Origin: Rudanella sp.
GTDB lineage: Bacteria; Bacteroidota; Bacteroidia; Cytophagales; Spirosomataceae
Assembly: GCA_026785985.1 (NCBI GenBank)
Contig: JAJAYX010000123.1
Span: 1 to 6,991 of the forward strand
Direction: 5' to 3'
DNA: 6,991 bases
The position numbers were made by a program, and so were the translations under genes. The notes beneath the pieces were generated by a model. The model was given only the letters and a program-made list of their open reading frames with translations, made no database searches and was not told where the DNA came from. Shown here in pieces: positions 1 through 6,533 of the stretch. Every line of letters starts with the position of its first letter. The first letter of the stretch is position 1.

Positions 1-1194
1 GGGCGAACCCGACGAACCGGGGTCAGTAACGCCCAGCGTACCCCAAAATGAAATCAGGTGCGTGGTTCCGGTTAGGTCTCCGCTATACCCGCTGATTTGC
101 GTGTTGGCATTGGTAAAGGAAATCTTTTTCACATCGCCACGGGGGTGGTGAATGCCGAAGTTGTTGGCGGTGATGGCGGCTCCCCGGTTCCAGCCGTTAT
201 AAGTGGTGTTTACATCGGGGGGAACTTGTTGCGTGAGTTCGACCAGCACAAAATCGGAGTTGGGAGAACCGGCCCGGAAGATGGTGCCGTTGAGCGTAAC
301 AACATCCAGGTCTTCCTGAGAAGGCGAGCAGCTCGGGCTTTGGTAATTGAACCGCACCAGCCAGTTCTGAACCTGAGCCAGTTCGATAGGGTCGACCGTG
401 TCGGAGTTGTTCAGGTCGACGCAGTGAAACGCCGACTGAAAAAACGAGCGAAAACTCTGGCGCATCGTGTTCACCATCGATCCCGTACAAAGTCGGGAGC
501 CACCCGCCAGCAAAATCATAGCCACCCCATCGCCTTCAAACTGATAGGCGGGATAGCAGACCATGTTGGAGTGACACGTACCGGCCTGCCCGAACACTTT
601 ATCAGGAAACATATTTTTGTAGCCATGCACCACCGAGCGGAGGTGAACGCTGCTCGACCCGATACCCGAAACAGGTTCCTGCAATTCCAGCGTCAAGTTT
701 GACCCCTGCACCAGGTCTGTCCAGAACTCCCCCAAAACTACGTTTTGGGCCTCAGTAATGGGGCCTACAATCATGGTTCGGTCGCCATTATAGAGAAACA
801 GCTTTGAGCCTTCTTTGAGTTGAAAGCGGTCGAAAATCAGATTCAGCGAAAAGGCTCCGGCCGCGTCGATCCGATACGTATAAATATAAAAACCAGCCTG
901 TTTGTCTTTGGCAGACACGTTAATCAGGTCGATACTAACATCCTGATTGATACCAAACCGAAAGGGCATCCCGTTTTTAGCATCCTGTTCGTCCTGAGCC
1001 AGCAGGGGAGCGGCATCAACGGCGGGCAAACTGAGCGTAGGGATCAACTGTTGTTTAGCTCCACTAAGGCCATAGGCATCCAGATTCTGGCTTTGCCCAA
1101 ATCGTTTAGTACGCACCTGCGCGTTTGCAATGTCGGTACTCCATCCGAGCAACAAAAACAACAGGTAAACTACTACTAATCGGTTCACAAACAT
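1..1194 (-). CDS. Secreted lysyl endopeptidase-like serine protease, downstream tandem copy (3' end cut by window edge)
   Basis: The frame is open for 398 codons from the ATG at 1194 to the left edge, with no stop, so the gene continues outside the window. A signal peptide is visible (residues 1-25, hydrophobic core VVVYLLFLLLG, likely cut after ANA before Q26). A prodomain follows (about 26-199, with DAAPLLAQDE and MPFRFG blocks), then an S1-type protease domain. The catalytic triad reads His257 (SAFHC), Asp314 (NSDFVLVEL) and Ser395 (DPGSSGSP). Cys207, 213, 236, 258 and 289 match five of the six disulfide cysteines of Achromobacter protease I; the sixth lies beyond the edge, as do the residues that set lysine specificity. 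Lys199 in DKVFG is a plausible self-cleavage site. It is a diverged paralogue of the gene 111 bases upstream, with nearly identical residue numbering. It should be exported and act on extracellular or periplasmic protein. No Shine-Dalgarno sequence precedes the start. The family call is strong; exact specificity is not established. Confidence 0.9.
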   Translation of the reverse strand, partial: MFVNRLVVVYLLFLLLGWSTDIANAQVRTKRFGQSQNLDAYGLSGAKQQLIPTLSLPAVDAAPLLAQDEQDAKNGMPFRFGINQDVSIDLINVSAKDKQAGFYIYTYRIDAAGAFSLNLIFDRFQLKEGSKLFLYNGDRTMIVGPITEAQNVVLGEFWTDLVQGSNLTLELQEPVSGIGSSSVHLRSVVHGYKNMFPDKVFGQAGTCHSNMVCYPAYQFEGDGVAMILLAGGSRLCTGSMVNTMRQSFRSFFQSAFHCVDLNNSDTVDPIELAQVQNWLVRFNYQSPSCSPSQEDLDVVTLNGTIFRAGSPNSDFVLVELTQQVPPDVNTTYNGWNRGAAITANNFGIHHPRGDVKKISFTNANTQISGYSGDLTGTTHLISFWGTLGVTDPGSSGSP

Positions 1195-1305
1195 AGGGTT
1201 AGCATCAGACAGAGACATATATCCACCGAACCGGTCAGATACAACTGCTTAACGCTGACAAAAGTCCATGTAAAATCGTTGCCTTTGTGTACTGTATTCT
1301 AACTT

Positions 1306-3237
1306 TTAGCGAGCGGTGTTTGCCGGGCATCCCGCTCTAAAATCGAAAACGCGGTTGCTCAGCGTTGGCGGATTTTTACCATTAAGCTGGCGGGTAAAAA
1401 TAGTAACGTTAGTAGTCTCAGGGTCAGCCACCAGTGCGTCGGGCAATACCACCACCGGATTCGTTTCCCACCGCCGAACACCCACCACCATAAATTCGAC
1501 GGGGCTAAGGCTACCACCCGCTGCCCGTAGTGTGAGCTGGCGAGTGGCGCAATCATAACCGGGTTGACTCGTGGTCAGCGGGCCGGCTGCTTTGGCTTCG
1601 CTGGTTTCGAACTGACGGGTGAACCGAATAGGGTATGACTGCCCCGCCGACACCGCAAACGTGATGGACAAGTTCGAAGCCGACGAGAGAGCGCTCAGGC
1701 TGGCGGTTGGGCCGGTGCCTCTCGTGACCGACACCACCCGCGAAGCCACTACCCCCGCTGGTGCCGTTACAACCCACGACACTGAGTTTGTGTGGTTCAC
1801 ATTGACCTGATACGTGCTCGATCCGGTCATTGTGGCGGGTCCGGTTATTACGGGTTTCGCCGTATTTGCCGTGGTATACAGGTTGGAGGGGTCGAGCCAA
1901 TCACGCAGGCGGGTATCGGGCGAGGTGCCGCCATTCCACGAGGTTGCCAGTCGTCCAAACAAATCATACCGACTTACCAGTGGTGCCCCGCAGTAGGACG
2001 GACCGCCGTGCAATTGCCCCACCACCCGCCGGTTGCCATTCAGGATGGGCGACCCCGACGAACCGGGTTCTGTAACGCCAAAATCGCCCCACTGAACCTG
2101 CAAATGAGTAGTTCCGGTCGGGTTTTCGTAGTTGGTCAAGGTAGCGGTACCAGTGGCAAACGAAATCTTTTTCACATCGCCCGCCGGATGATGAATGCTC
2201 ACCATTGAACTGGGCAGCGTGGTGCTTCGGTCCCAGCCCAGATAGGTGGGGTTTACCGACGGGCTAATCTGCTGGCGCAGTTCGAGCAGTAAAAAATCAG
2301 ACTCGCTGCGCAAAGCGCGGAGGTCGGCTCCGGTCATGGTCACAAAATCCAAATCTTCGGCAGAGGGGGAACAGCCGGAGCTTTGATACCCAAACCGAAA
2401 TAGCCAGTTCTGAACACCCGCACTTTCCGACGGTTCCATCAGGCCGTTACTATTCAGATCGAGGCAGTGAAAAGCAGTTAGGAAAAACGAGCGATACTGT
2501 TGATTGATGGCATTCATCAGGCTTCCCGTACACCAGCGGGTGCCGTCGGCCAGCAAAATCATGGCCACTCCGTCGGCTTCTGTCTGATAGGTAGGATAGC
2601 ATATTACGTTTTTCTCGCAGGATTCTGCCGCGCCAAACGCTTTATCGGTGGTCGATGGAAAGGTGTTTTTATAGCCATGCACTACCCCCGCTATGTGAAT
2701 TTGGCTGGGTATAATGGTATTGGCGGGCTCACGGAGTTCCAGAATTACTTCGCTGCCGGGCAACAAATCAGACCACAACTGGCCATTTTTGGGGTTCTGA
2801 GCCGAGGTGATGGGACCAATCATGAACGAGCTATCGGCATTGCAAAGCACCAATTCGGCCCCTTCTGCCAGCTTGAACTGATCGAACAGCAGGTTAACCG
2901 AAAAAGCACCCGTTGCCTGAATCCGGCATTTCACCACCGTTTGCCCCCCACTCATCGATCGATTGCCATCGCGCTGAACGGTTAGGTTAGCAGCTTGTTT
3001 CACACCGAACCGAAAAGGTAAGCCCAGTTTGGCTTCACGCTCGTCTTCGGCCAGCAGTGGTGCCGCGTCAATGGCGGGGAGTGTCAGCGTTGGCAACCCC
3101 TCCCCTATCGACCCCGTTATGTTAGCTTTGGTTGGTGTTAACCGACGACTGGTGATCTGCCCCTGACTCCAGTTTGGACAGATAATCAATAAAGCGGCAA
3201 AGCAATAAAAAGCGTATCGAAATAAACGTTGGCGCAT
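1306..3237 (-). CDS. Secreted lysyl endopeptidase-like serine protease with C-terminal beta-sandwich modules (complete)
   Basis: A 643-residue preproprotein. Order: signal peptide 1-26 (cut near SQG/Q27), prodomain about 27-199, S1 protease about 200-453, Ig/PKD-like segment about 461-545, and a last beta-rich module about 556-640 bounded by Cys563 and Cys637. The triad is His257 (TAFHC), Asp314 (SDFLLLEL) and Ser394 (EPGSSGSP). Against Achromobacter protease I (from memory), all six disulfide cysteines are present (207, 213, 236, 258, 289, 416). His410 and Asp425 lie 16 and 31 residues after the serine, the same spacing as API His210 and Asp225; that Asp binds the substrate lysine. API Trp169 appears to be Tyr370 here. 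The core is therefore Lys-C-like, cleaving after lysine. No type IX sorting domain is recognised at the C-terminus. The start is set by the signal peptide; no Shine-Dalgarno sequence is seen. The gene reads towards its tandem copy at 1-1194. Cleavage after lysine is inferred from conserved residues. Confidence 0.93.
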   Translation of the reverse strand: MRQRLFRYAFYCFAALLIICPNWSQGQITSRRLTPTKANITGSIGEGLPTLTLPAIDAAPLLAEDEREAKLGLPFRFGVKQAANLTVQRDGNRSMSGGQTVVKCRIQATGAFSVNLLFDQFKLAEGAELVLCNADSSFMIGPITSAQNPKNGQLWSDLLPGSEVILELREPANTIIPSQIHIAGVVHGYKNTFPSTTDKAFGAAESCEKNVICYPTYQTEADGVAMILLADGTRWCTGSLMNAINQQYRSFFLTAFHCLDLNSNGLMEPSESAGVQNWLFRFGYQSSGCSPSAEDLDFVTMTGADLRALRSESDFLLLELRQQISPSVNPTYLGWDRSTTLPSSMVSIHHPAGDVKKISFATGTATLTNYENPTGTTHLQVQWGDFGVTEPGSSGSPILNGNRRVVGQLHGGPSYCGAPLVSRYDLFGRLATSWNGGTSPDTRLRDWLDPSNLYTTANTAKPVITGPATMTGSSTYQVNVNHTNSVSWVVTAPAGVVASRVVSVTRGTGPTASLSALSSASNLSITFAVSAGQSYPIRFTRQFETSEAKAAGPLTTSQPGYDCATRQLTLRAAGGSLSPVEFMVVGVRRWETNPVVVLPDALVADPETTNVTIFTRQLNGKNPPTLSNRVFDFRAGCPANTAR

Positions 3238-3467
3238 AACGCTGGCTCGGTATGATGATTTTATACCAACACAACAATATATGTGCTAATAAATTTGTCA
3301 TCATGCCAGTAATGAGACAATCGTTTGAAATCAGGCCAAAATGCCGTATATTGAGTTCATTATATTGCCTATCCCTGGTTCGCCTATCCATATTTTCAAC
3401 GGATTGGGGTGCCCGTCAAATTGCGAGCCAAAGTCATCTGTCCTATCAGGGAAGATGGACAAATTCT
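3238..3467. promoter_or_regulatory. Divergent intergenic region between the protease pair and recO
   Basis: These 230 bases separate two genes read in opposite directions and should hold a promoter for each. The part from about 3259 to 3297 is very AT-rich. On the plus strand TAAATTTG at 3290-3297 fits the Bacteroidota primary sigma -7 consensus TAnnTTTG, but no TTTG -33 element is seen at the right distance, and it would give recO a leader of about 160 bases. On the minus strand TATAAAAT lies about 25 bases before the protease start, without a good Bacteroidota consensus. Seven-base inverted arms (ATGATGA 3252-3258, TCATCAT 3298-3304) flank the AT-rich part. Open frames that run through this region look fortuitous. 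Confidence 0.4.
3290..3297 (+). promoter_or_regulatory. Candidate Bacteroidota -7 box for recO
   Basis: TAAATTTG matches the TAnnTTTG consensus of the Bacteroidota primary sigma factor at every fixed position. The upstream TTTG element is missing, and an eight-base match with two free positions can arise by chance in AT-rich DNA, so this is only a candidate. Confidence 0.2.
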
Positions 3468-4160
3468 ATGCTACAGAAAACCAGGGGGGTCGCCCTCAGT
3501 TATATTCGCTACCGCGAAACGTCGATTATCGCCCGTGTTTATACCGAAGAATATGGGCTGCAAAGCTATATCGTCAACGGGGTTCGGTCGGCCAAAAGCA
3601 AGACCAACAAAATTGCGTTGTATCAGCCCTTAACGCTGCTGGAGATGGTAGTCTATTATAAACAAGATCGTGAACTCCACCGGATTTCGGAAGTAAAAAC
3701 GAACTATCCGTTTCAGAGTCTGCCCTTTGAGGTAGCTAAAGCCAGCATGGCCATGTTTGTGACGGAGATGCTCACCAAAACGCTGAAAGAAGAAACCGGC
3801 AACCCGATGCTGTTCAGGTTTCTGATGGATTCGGTGTTGTATCTGGAAAATGCCCGCACGAACTACGAAAACTTTCACCTCGCTTTTCTGCTTAAACTCA
3901 CCACCTTTCTGGGTTTCGGACCCGAAAACGCCCGTGAGTTTGAGAACCAACTCCGCGAAAACTCGTATCCTTTTCTACCCGACGACGACACAGACCGGGG
4001 TCTGAACACCCTGATTCGGTTGCCTTTAGGCACACCGGCGACTCTCAGCCGCGCCCAGCGCAACGAGTTGCTGGACGCACTCGTAGCCTATTATCGCATT
4101 CATGTAGATTCGCTCGGCGAGGTGAAATCCCTGCCGGTATTGCGGGAAGTGTTGGGGTAA
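3468..4160 (+). CDS. recO: DNA repair protein RecO
   Basis: A 230-residue RecO, the mediator that with RecR helps load RecA onto SSB-coated single-stranded DNA and anneals strands in the RecFOR pathway; it acts in the cytoplasm. The N-terminal OB fold spans about residues 1-80, opening with MLQKTRGVALSYIRY and including TEEYGLQSYIVNGVR. The rest is the helical domain, ending in the family-typical YYRIHVDSLGEVKSLPVL followed by REVLG. There is no cysteine, so the zinc finger of some RecO proteins is absent. The frame is open further upstream to an ATG at 3252, but those 72 extra residues have no RecO character and RecO proteins normally begin at this MLxKT; length then fits the family (about 230-250). 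AGGGAAG at 3448-3454 is a poorly spaced possible ribosome site. The gene ends 25 bases from the convergent AGE gene, with no visible hairpin terminator between them. No functional link to its neighbours is apparent. Confidence 0.95.
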   Translation: MLQKTRGVALSYIRYRETSIIARVYTEEYGLQSYIVNGVRSAKSKTNKIALYQPLTLLEMVVYYKQDRELHRISEVKTNYPFQSLPFEVAKASMAMFVTEMLTKTLKEETGNPMLFRFLMDSVLYLENARTNYENFHLAFLLKLTTFLGFGPENAREFENQLRENSYPFLPDDDTDRGLNTLIRLPLGTPATLSRAQRNELLDALVAYYRIHVDSLGEVKSLPVLREVLG

Positions 4161-4185
4161 ACCGAGAGCCAATCAGGGCAGGCAG

Positions 4186-5457
4186 CTAAGAGGCCACTAA
4201 TCGATCAATTCGGTTAATCGACTGAATAACAGACCGAACGGTGTGATAATTGATCTTCCAGGAGTGGCCCATATGCGTCCAGATCGGTTGCCCGTCGCGG
4301 GTCATCAGCGGCCACCATTCACCGGTTTCGGGGTTCACCATTTTGTTGAGCACAAAGCGGTGGACATTTTCGTAGGCTTCCCAATATACCTCATCGCCCG
4401 TGAGCCGGTAGGCATCCAGAAACGCAATCAGGATCTCGGCCTGTTGCCAGAACTCTTTTTCCCGGTCATACACGGCCCCGCTATGCGCTCCTTCCACAAA
4501 AATCCCGCCCAGTTCCCAATCAACCCCATACGTAACGGCGTGGTGCAGTGCTTTGTCAAAAGCAGAACGATACGGGTCATAAGGGATACTCAGAATGTCT
4601 AAAGCGTGGAGCAACAGCCAGCCAAATTCGCCATTGTGGCCGTAGCTCGTGTTGTCGGTGGCGGCCTGCTTTATGCCCCCGTCGCCAAAGCGATCCCAAC
4701 CCCAGATCACATCGAACTTGATTTGGGGAGCCACCTGCCAGTCGGGCCAGAACTGCGGAACGCCCGTGCCATAGACCGGGTGCATGATTCGCCCCAATAG
4801 CAGGTCGATCACTTCGAGCAGTTTCCGACGGTGCAACCCCAACTGACTGGCCTCAAACAGGGTTGTGAAGGCTTCCATCAGGTGCATATGGGCATCGAGG
4901 GTTTTGCGGTCGCCCCCGCCCGGCCCCGGCCCTTTGAGGGTCCAGTCACGCTCAAACATTTCAAAATAGCCCCCGTGGCCCGTATCGGCAGCATGTTTTT
5001 GCAGGAGGTCGAACAACCGGCCGGCATGATCCAGGCCGCGTGGGTCGCCGGTGGCAAGGGTATATTCGCTCAGGCAGTAGATGGCAAAACTTTGCCCATA
5101 CACGATTTTCTGATCGTTTAGCACCTTGCCCTGCCGGTCGGTCATCCAGTAGAAACCGCCATGTACGTCGTCCCACATCCGGTCGATCAGGTAATCGACT
5201 CCGTGCCGGGCCAGATCGGCCAGTTCGGGACCGTTGCCATAGCCCGCCCGGTGAGCCGATGAGTAGGTATAAATGGAGCGCGTCTGCGAAATCAGCGATT
5301 TTTCGTCGGTGCCGGTGTCGTGTCCGTGCTGATCGAAATGGGTGATAAACCCACCGTTGTTGTGGTCGGCGGTGCGGCTCACCCAAAACGGGAGCAGTTG
5401 CCGGGTTAGGTGGTGGTGGAGTTCCTGCCGATGATGCTGAAGCAGTTGTGAAGTCAT
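4186..5457 (-). CDS. AGE-family sugar epimerase/isomerase
   Basis: A 423-residue cytoplasmic-type protein (no signal peptide) of the N-acylglucosamine 2-epimerase / cellobiose 2-epimerase / mannose isomerase superfamily, which has an (alpha/alpha)6 barrel and epimerises or isomerises at sugar C2. Family landmarks: GGFITHFD (35-42), Arg60 in SQTRSIYTYSSA, GGFYW (100-104), GGYFEMFERDW (162-172), His190/His192 in DAHMHLMEA, His274 in SYGHNGEFGWLL, EFWQQAE (335-341) and His405 in INYHTVRS. These correspond to the conserved active-site Arg and His residues of the family, so the enzyme should be active. It differs from classical cellobiose 2-epimerases by extra residues before His274 (about 242-268, rich in Trp, Asp and Gly). 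Its ATG overlaps the kinase stop codon as ATGA, and it is the last gene of the operon. No Shine-Dalgarno sequence is seen, consistent with coupled translation. The superfamily is certain; the substrate (cellobiose, mannose, N-acylglucosamine, sulfoquinovose or another sugar) cannot be told. Confidence 0.93.
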   Translation of the reverse strand: MTSQLLQHHRQELHHHLTRQLLPFWVSRTADHNNGGFITHFDQHGHDTGTDEKSLISQTRSIYTYSSAHRAGYGNGPELADLARHGVDYLIDRMWDDVHGGFYWMTDRQGKVLNDQKIVYGQSFAIYCLSEYTLATGDPRGLDHAGRLFDLLQKHAADTGHGGYFEMFERDWTLKGPGPGGGDRKTLDAHMHLMEAFTTLFEASQLGLHRRKLLEVIDLLLGRIMHPVYGTGVPQFWPDWQVAPQIKFDVIWGWDRFGDGGIKQAATDNTSYGHNGEFGWLLLHALDILSIPYDPYRSAFDKALHHAVTYGVDWELGGIFVEGAHSGAVYDREKEFWQQAEILIAFLDAYRLTGDEVYWEAYENVHRFVLNKMVNPETGEWWPLMTRDGQPIWTHMGHSWKINYHTVRSVIQSINRIDRLVAS

Positions 5458-6506
5458 GCCGATAAGGGATAGGTAGTGAGTAATTGTCTAATTTCGAGGG
5501 GCGTAGCGGTACCAGTTTGACCCAGTTTCTGTACGGTGACGGCGGCTGCCAGGTTAGCAATCGCCAGGCTTTGTGGCCAGTTGGCCCCGGCAGGCAGGGT
5601 AGCGGCCAGCGTGGCGACCACCGTATCACCCGCCCCCACCGTATCGAGCGGTCCGGGCAACGCCAGCCCCTCCACCGACCAAACGCCCGCCGTTCCTACG
5701 CAAACCATTCCAGCTTTACCCCGCGTTACCACCACCGGCCCCGTCAGTCGCCGGGACAGCGTGTCCCCGTGTTCCAGGCACCAGTTCAGGTCGGAGTTTT
5801 CGGGTGCGTCGAGGTGCAGAAACCGGGCTAGTTCTGCCGTGTTTACTTTCACCGTAACGCCCCGCATCAGCAAGCCACTATCGCGCAGGTCGGCCACAAA
5901 TTGCACGGCAGGATGTTGTCGGATCAGGTTATTCAGCGGTTCAATTCGGTCGGGGGTCAGAAGGGGGCGGCCAAATTGTTGGTTAATAATCAGCACGTCC
6001 AGTTGAGGAAGCAGGCCGCTCAATGCGTCGATTAGTTGAGCAAAAATACTGTCGGACAGGTGGTTACGGTTACCAAAATCAATACGATTGGCTTCGGCTC
6101 GACCATCCATTGGTTTGGTGTAGACACAGGTGTCCCAACCCGAATTGGCTGTCAGCAAGTGATCGGTGCAAACGCCCTGTTGCCCAAACAGGTGGCGCAT
6201 CTCCCGCCCGAACAGGTCAGGCCCCACACAACCAATGGCCCAAAGCTGCCCCACGCCCAACGCCAGCAGGTTCTGCACCACGTTACCGGCTGCGCCCAAC
6301 GAGGCCCTCGGCTGGTGACCCCAATGCACCGGAAGGCCCGTTTCGAGCGATTGTTCGCCGGTTTGGGTGGCATAATCAAAGTAGACATCAAGCGCGAAAT
6401 CTCCGATAACGCCCACCTTCAGCCGGGTCATTCGGTCGAAGATCGGGATCAGGTCGCTGGGTTGCAGGGAATGGGAAGCAGTCAGAAGCAAAGGATTCAG
6501 GGTCAT
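5454..6506 (-). CDS. PfkB-family carbohydrate kinase, HldE/RfaE N-domain-like
   Basis: A 350-residue ribokinase-fold (PfkB) kinase, which transfers phosphate from ATP to a sugar or sugar phosphate in the cytoplasm. Visible features: first strand KVGVIGDFALDVY (30-42), the glycine motif GAAGNVVQNLLALG (71-84, with Ala where the second Gly of GGAGNV-type motifs usually stands), VKVNTAEL (219-226), the ATP-side strand PVVVTRGKAGM (257-267), and the PfkB signature DTVGAGD (288-294) with Asp294 as the expected catalytic base. The opening and the glycine motif resemble the kinase half of HldE/RfaE, but the nucleotidyltransferase half is absent and the length equals one kinase domain. The ATG at 6506 gives a 29-residue lead before the first strand; Met26 is a less likely start. 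It sits 27 bases after the GH31 gene and overlaps the AGE start by 4 bases, which points to an operon and translational coupling. Its acceptor is probably the AGE product, by inference. Confidence 0.9.
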   Translation of the reverse strand: MTLNPLLLTASHSLQPSDLIPIFDRMTRLKVGVIGDFALDVYFDYATQTGEQSLETGLPVHWGHQPRASLGAAGNVVQNLLALGVGQLWAIGCVGPDLFGREMRHLFGQQGVCTDHLLTANSGWDTCVYTKPMDGRAEANRIDFGNRNHLSDSIFAQLIDALSGLLPQLDVLIINQQFGRPLLTPDRIEPLNNLIRQHPAVQFVADLRDSGLLMRGVTVKVNTAELARFLHLDAPENSDLNWCLEHGDTLSRRLTGPVVVTRGKAGMVCVGTAGVWSVEGLALPGPLDTVGAGDTVVATLAATLPAGANWPQSLAIANLAAAVTVQKLGQTGTATPLEIRQLLTTYPLSA

Positions 6507-6533
6507 CGGGAGTCGGTGAACTACGGGAACAAT

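Noticed and set aside
97..702. Plus-strand open frame of 201 codons, and others like it at 820-1179, 1792-2208 and 2500-2985.
   Set aside because: They are antisense to the two protease genes, whose minus-strand frames carry recognisable domains and catalytic motifs. The same kind of shadow frame appears opposite both paralogues because their codons are similar.
1195..1305. Promoter or terminator between the two protease genes.
   Set aside because: No hairpin with a T-run and no full TAnnTTTG plus TTTG pair was found in these 111 bases. Only a short ACCGGT palindrome is present, so cotranscription of the pair remains open.
3175..3237. Possible lipoprotein signal in the complete protease (LLIIC with Cys20).
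   Set aside because: A lipobox needs a small residue (Gly, Ala or Ser) just before the Cys; here it is Ile. Cleavage near SQG/Q by signal peptidase I fits better.
3252..3467. A 72-residue N-terminal extension of RecO starting at the upstream ATG at 3252.
   Set aside because: The residues show no RecO features and lie across the divergent promoter region. The family start motif MLQKTRG begins at 3468 and gives the normal protein length.
4161..4185. Bidirectional terminator between convergent recO and the AGE gene.
   Set aside because: The 25-base gap has no stem-loop or T-tract that I can support.
4961..5629. A 222-codon minus-strand frame spanning the kinase-AGE junction.
   Set aside because: It overlaps two well-supported genes in another frame, has low-complexity Arg/Pro-rich content and no recognisable domain.
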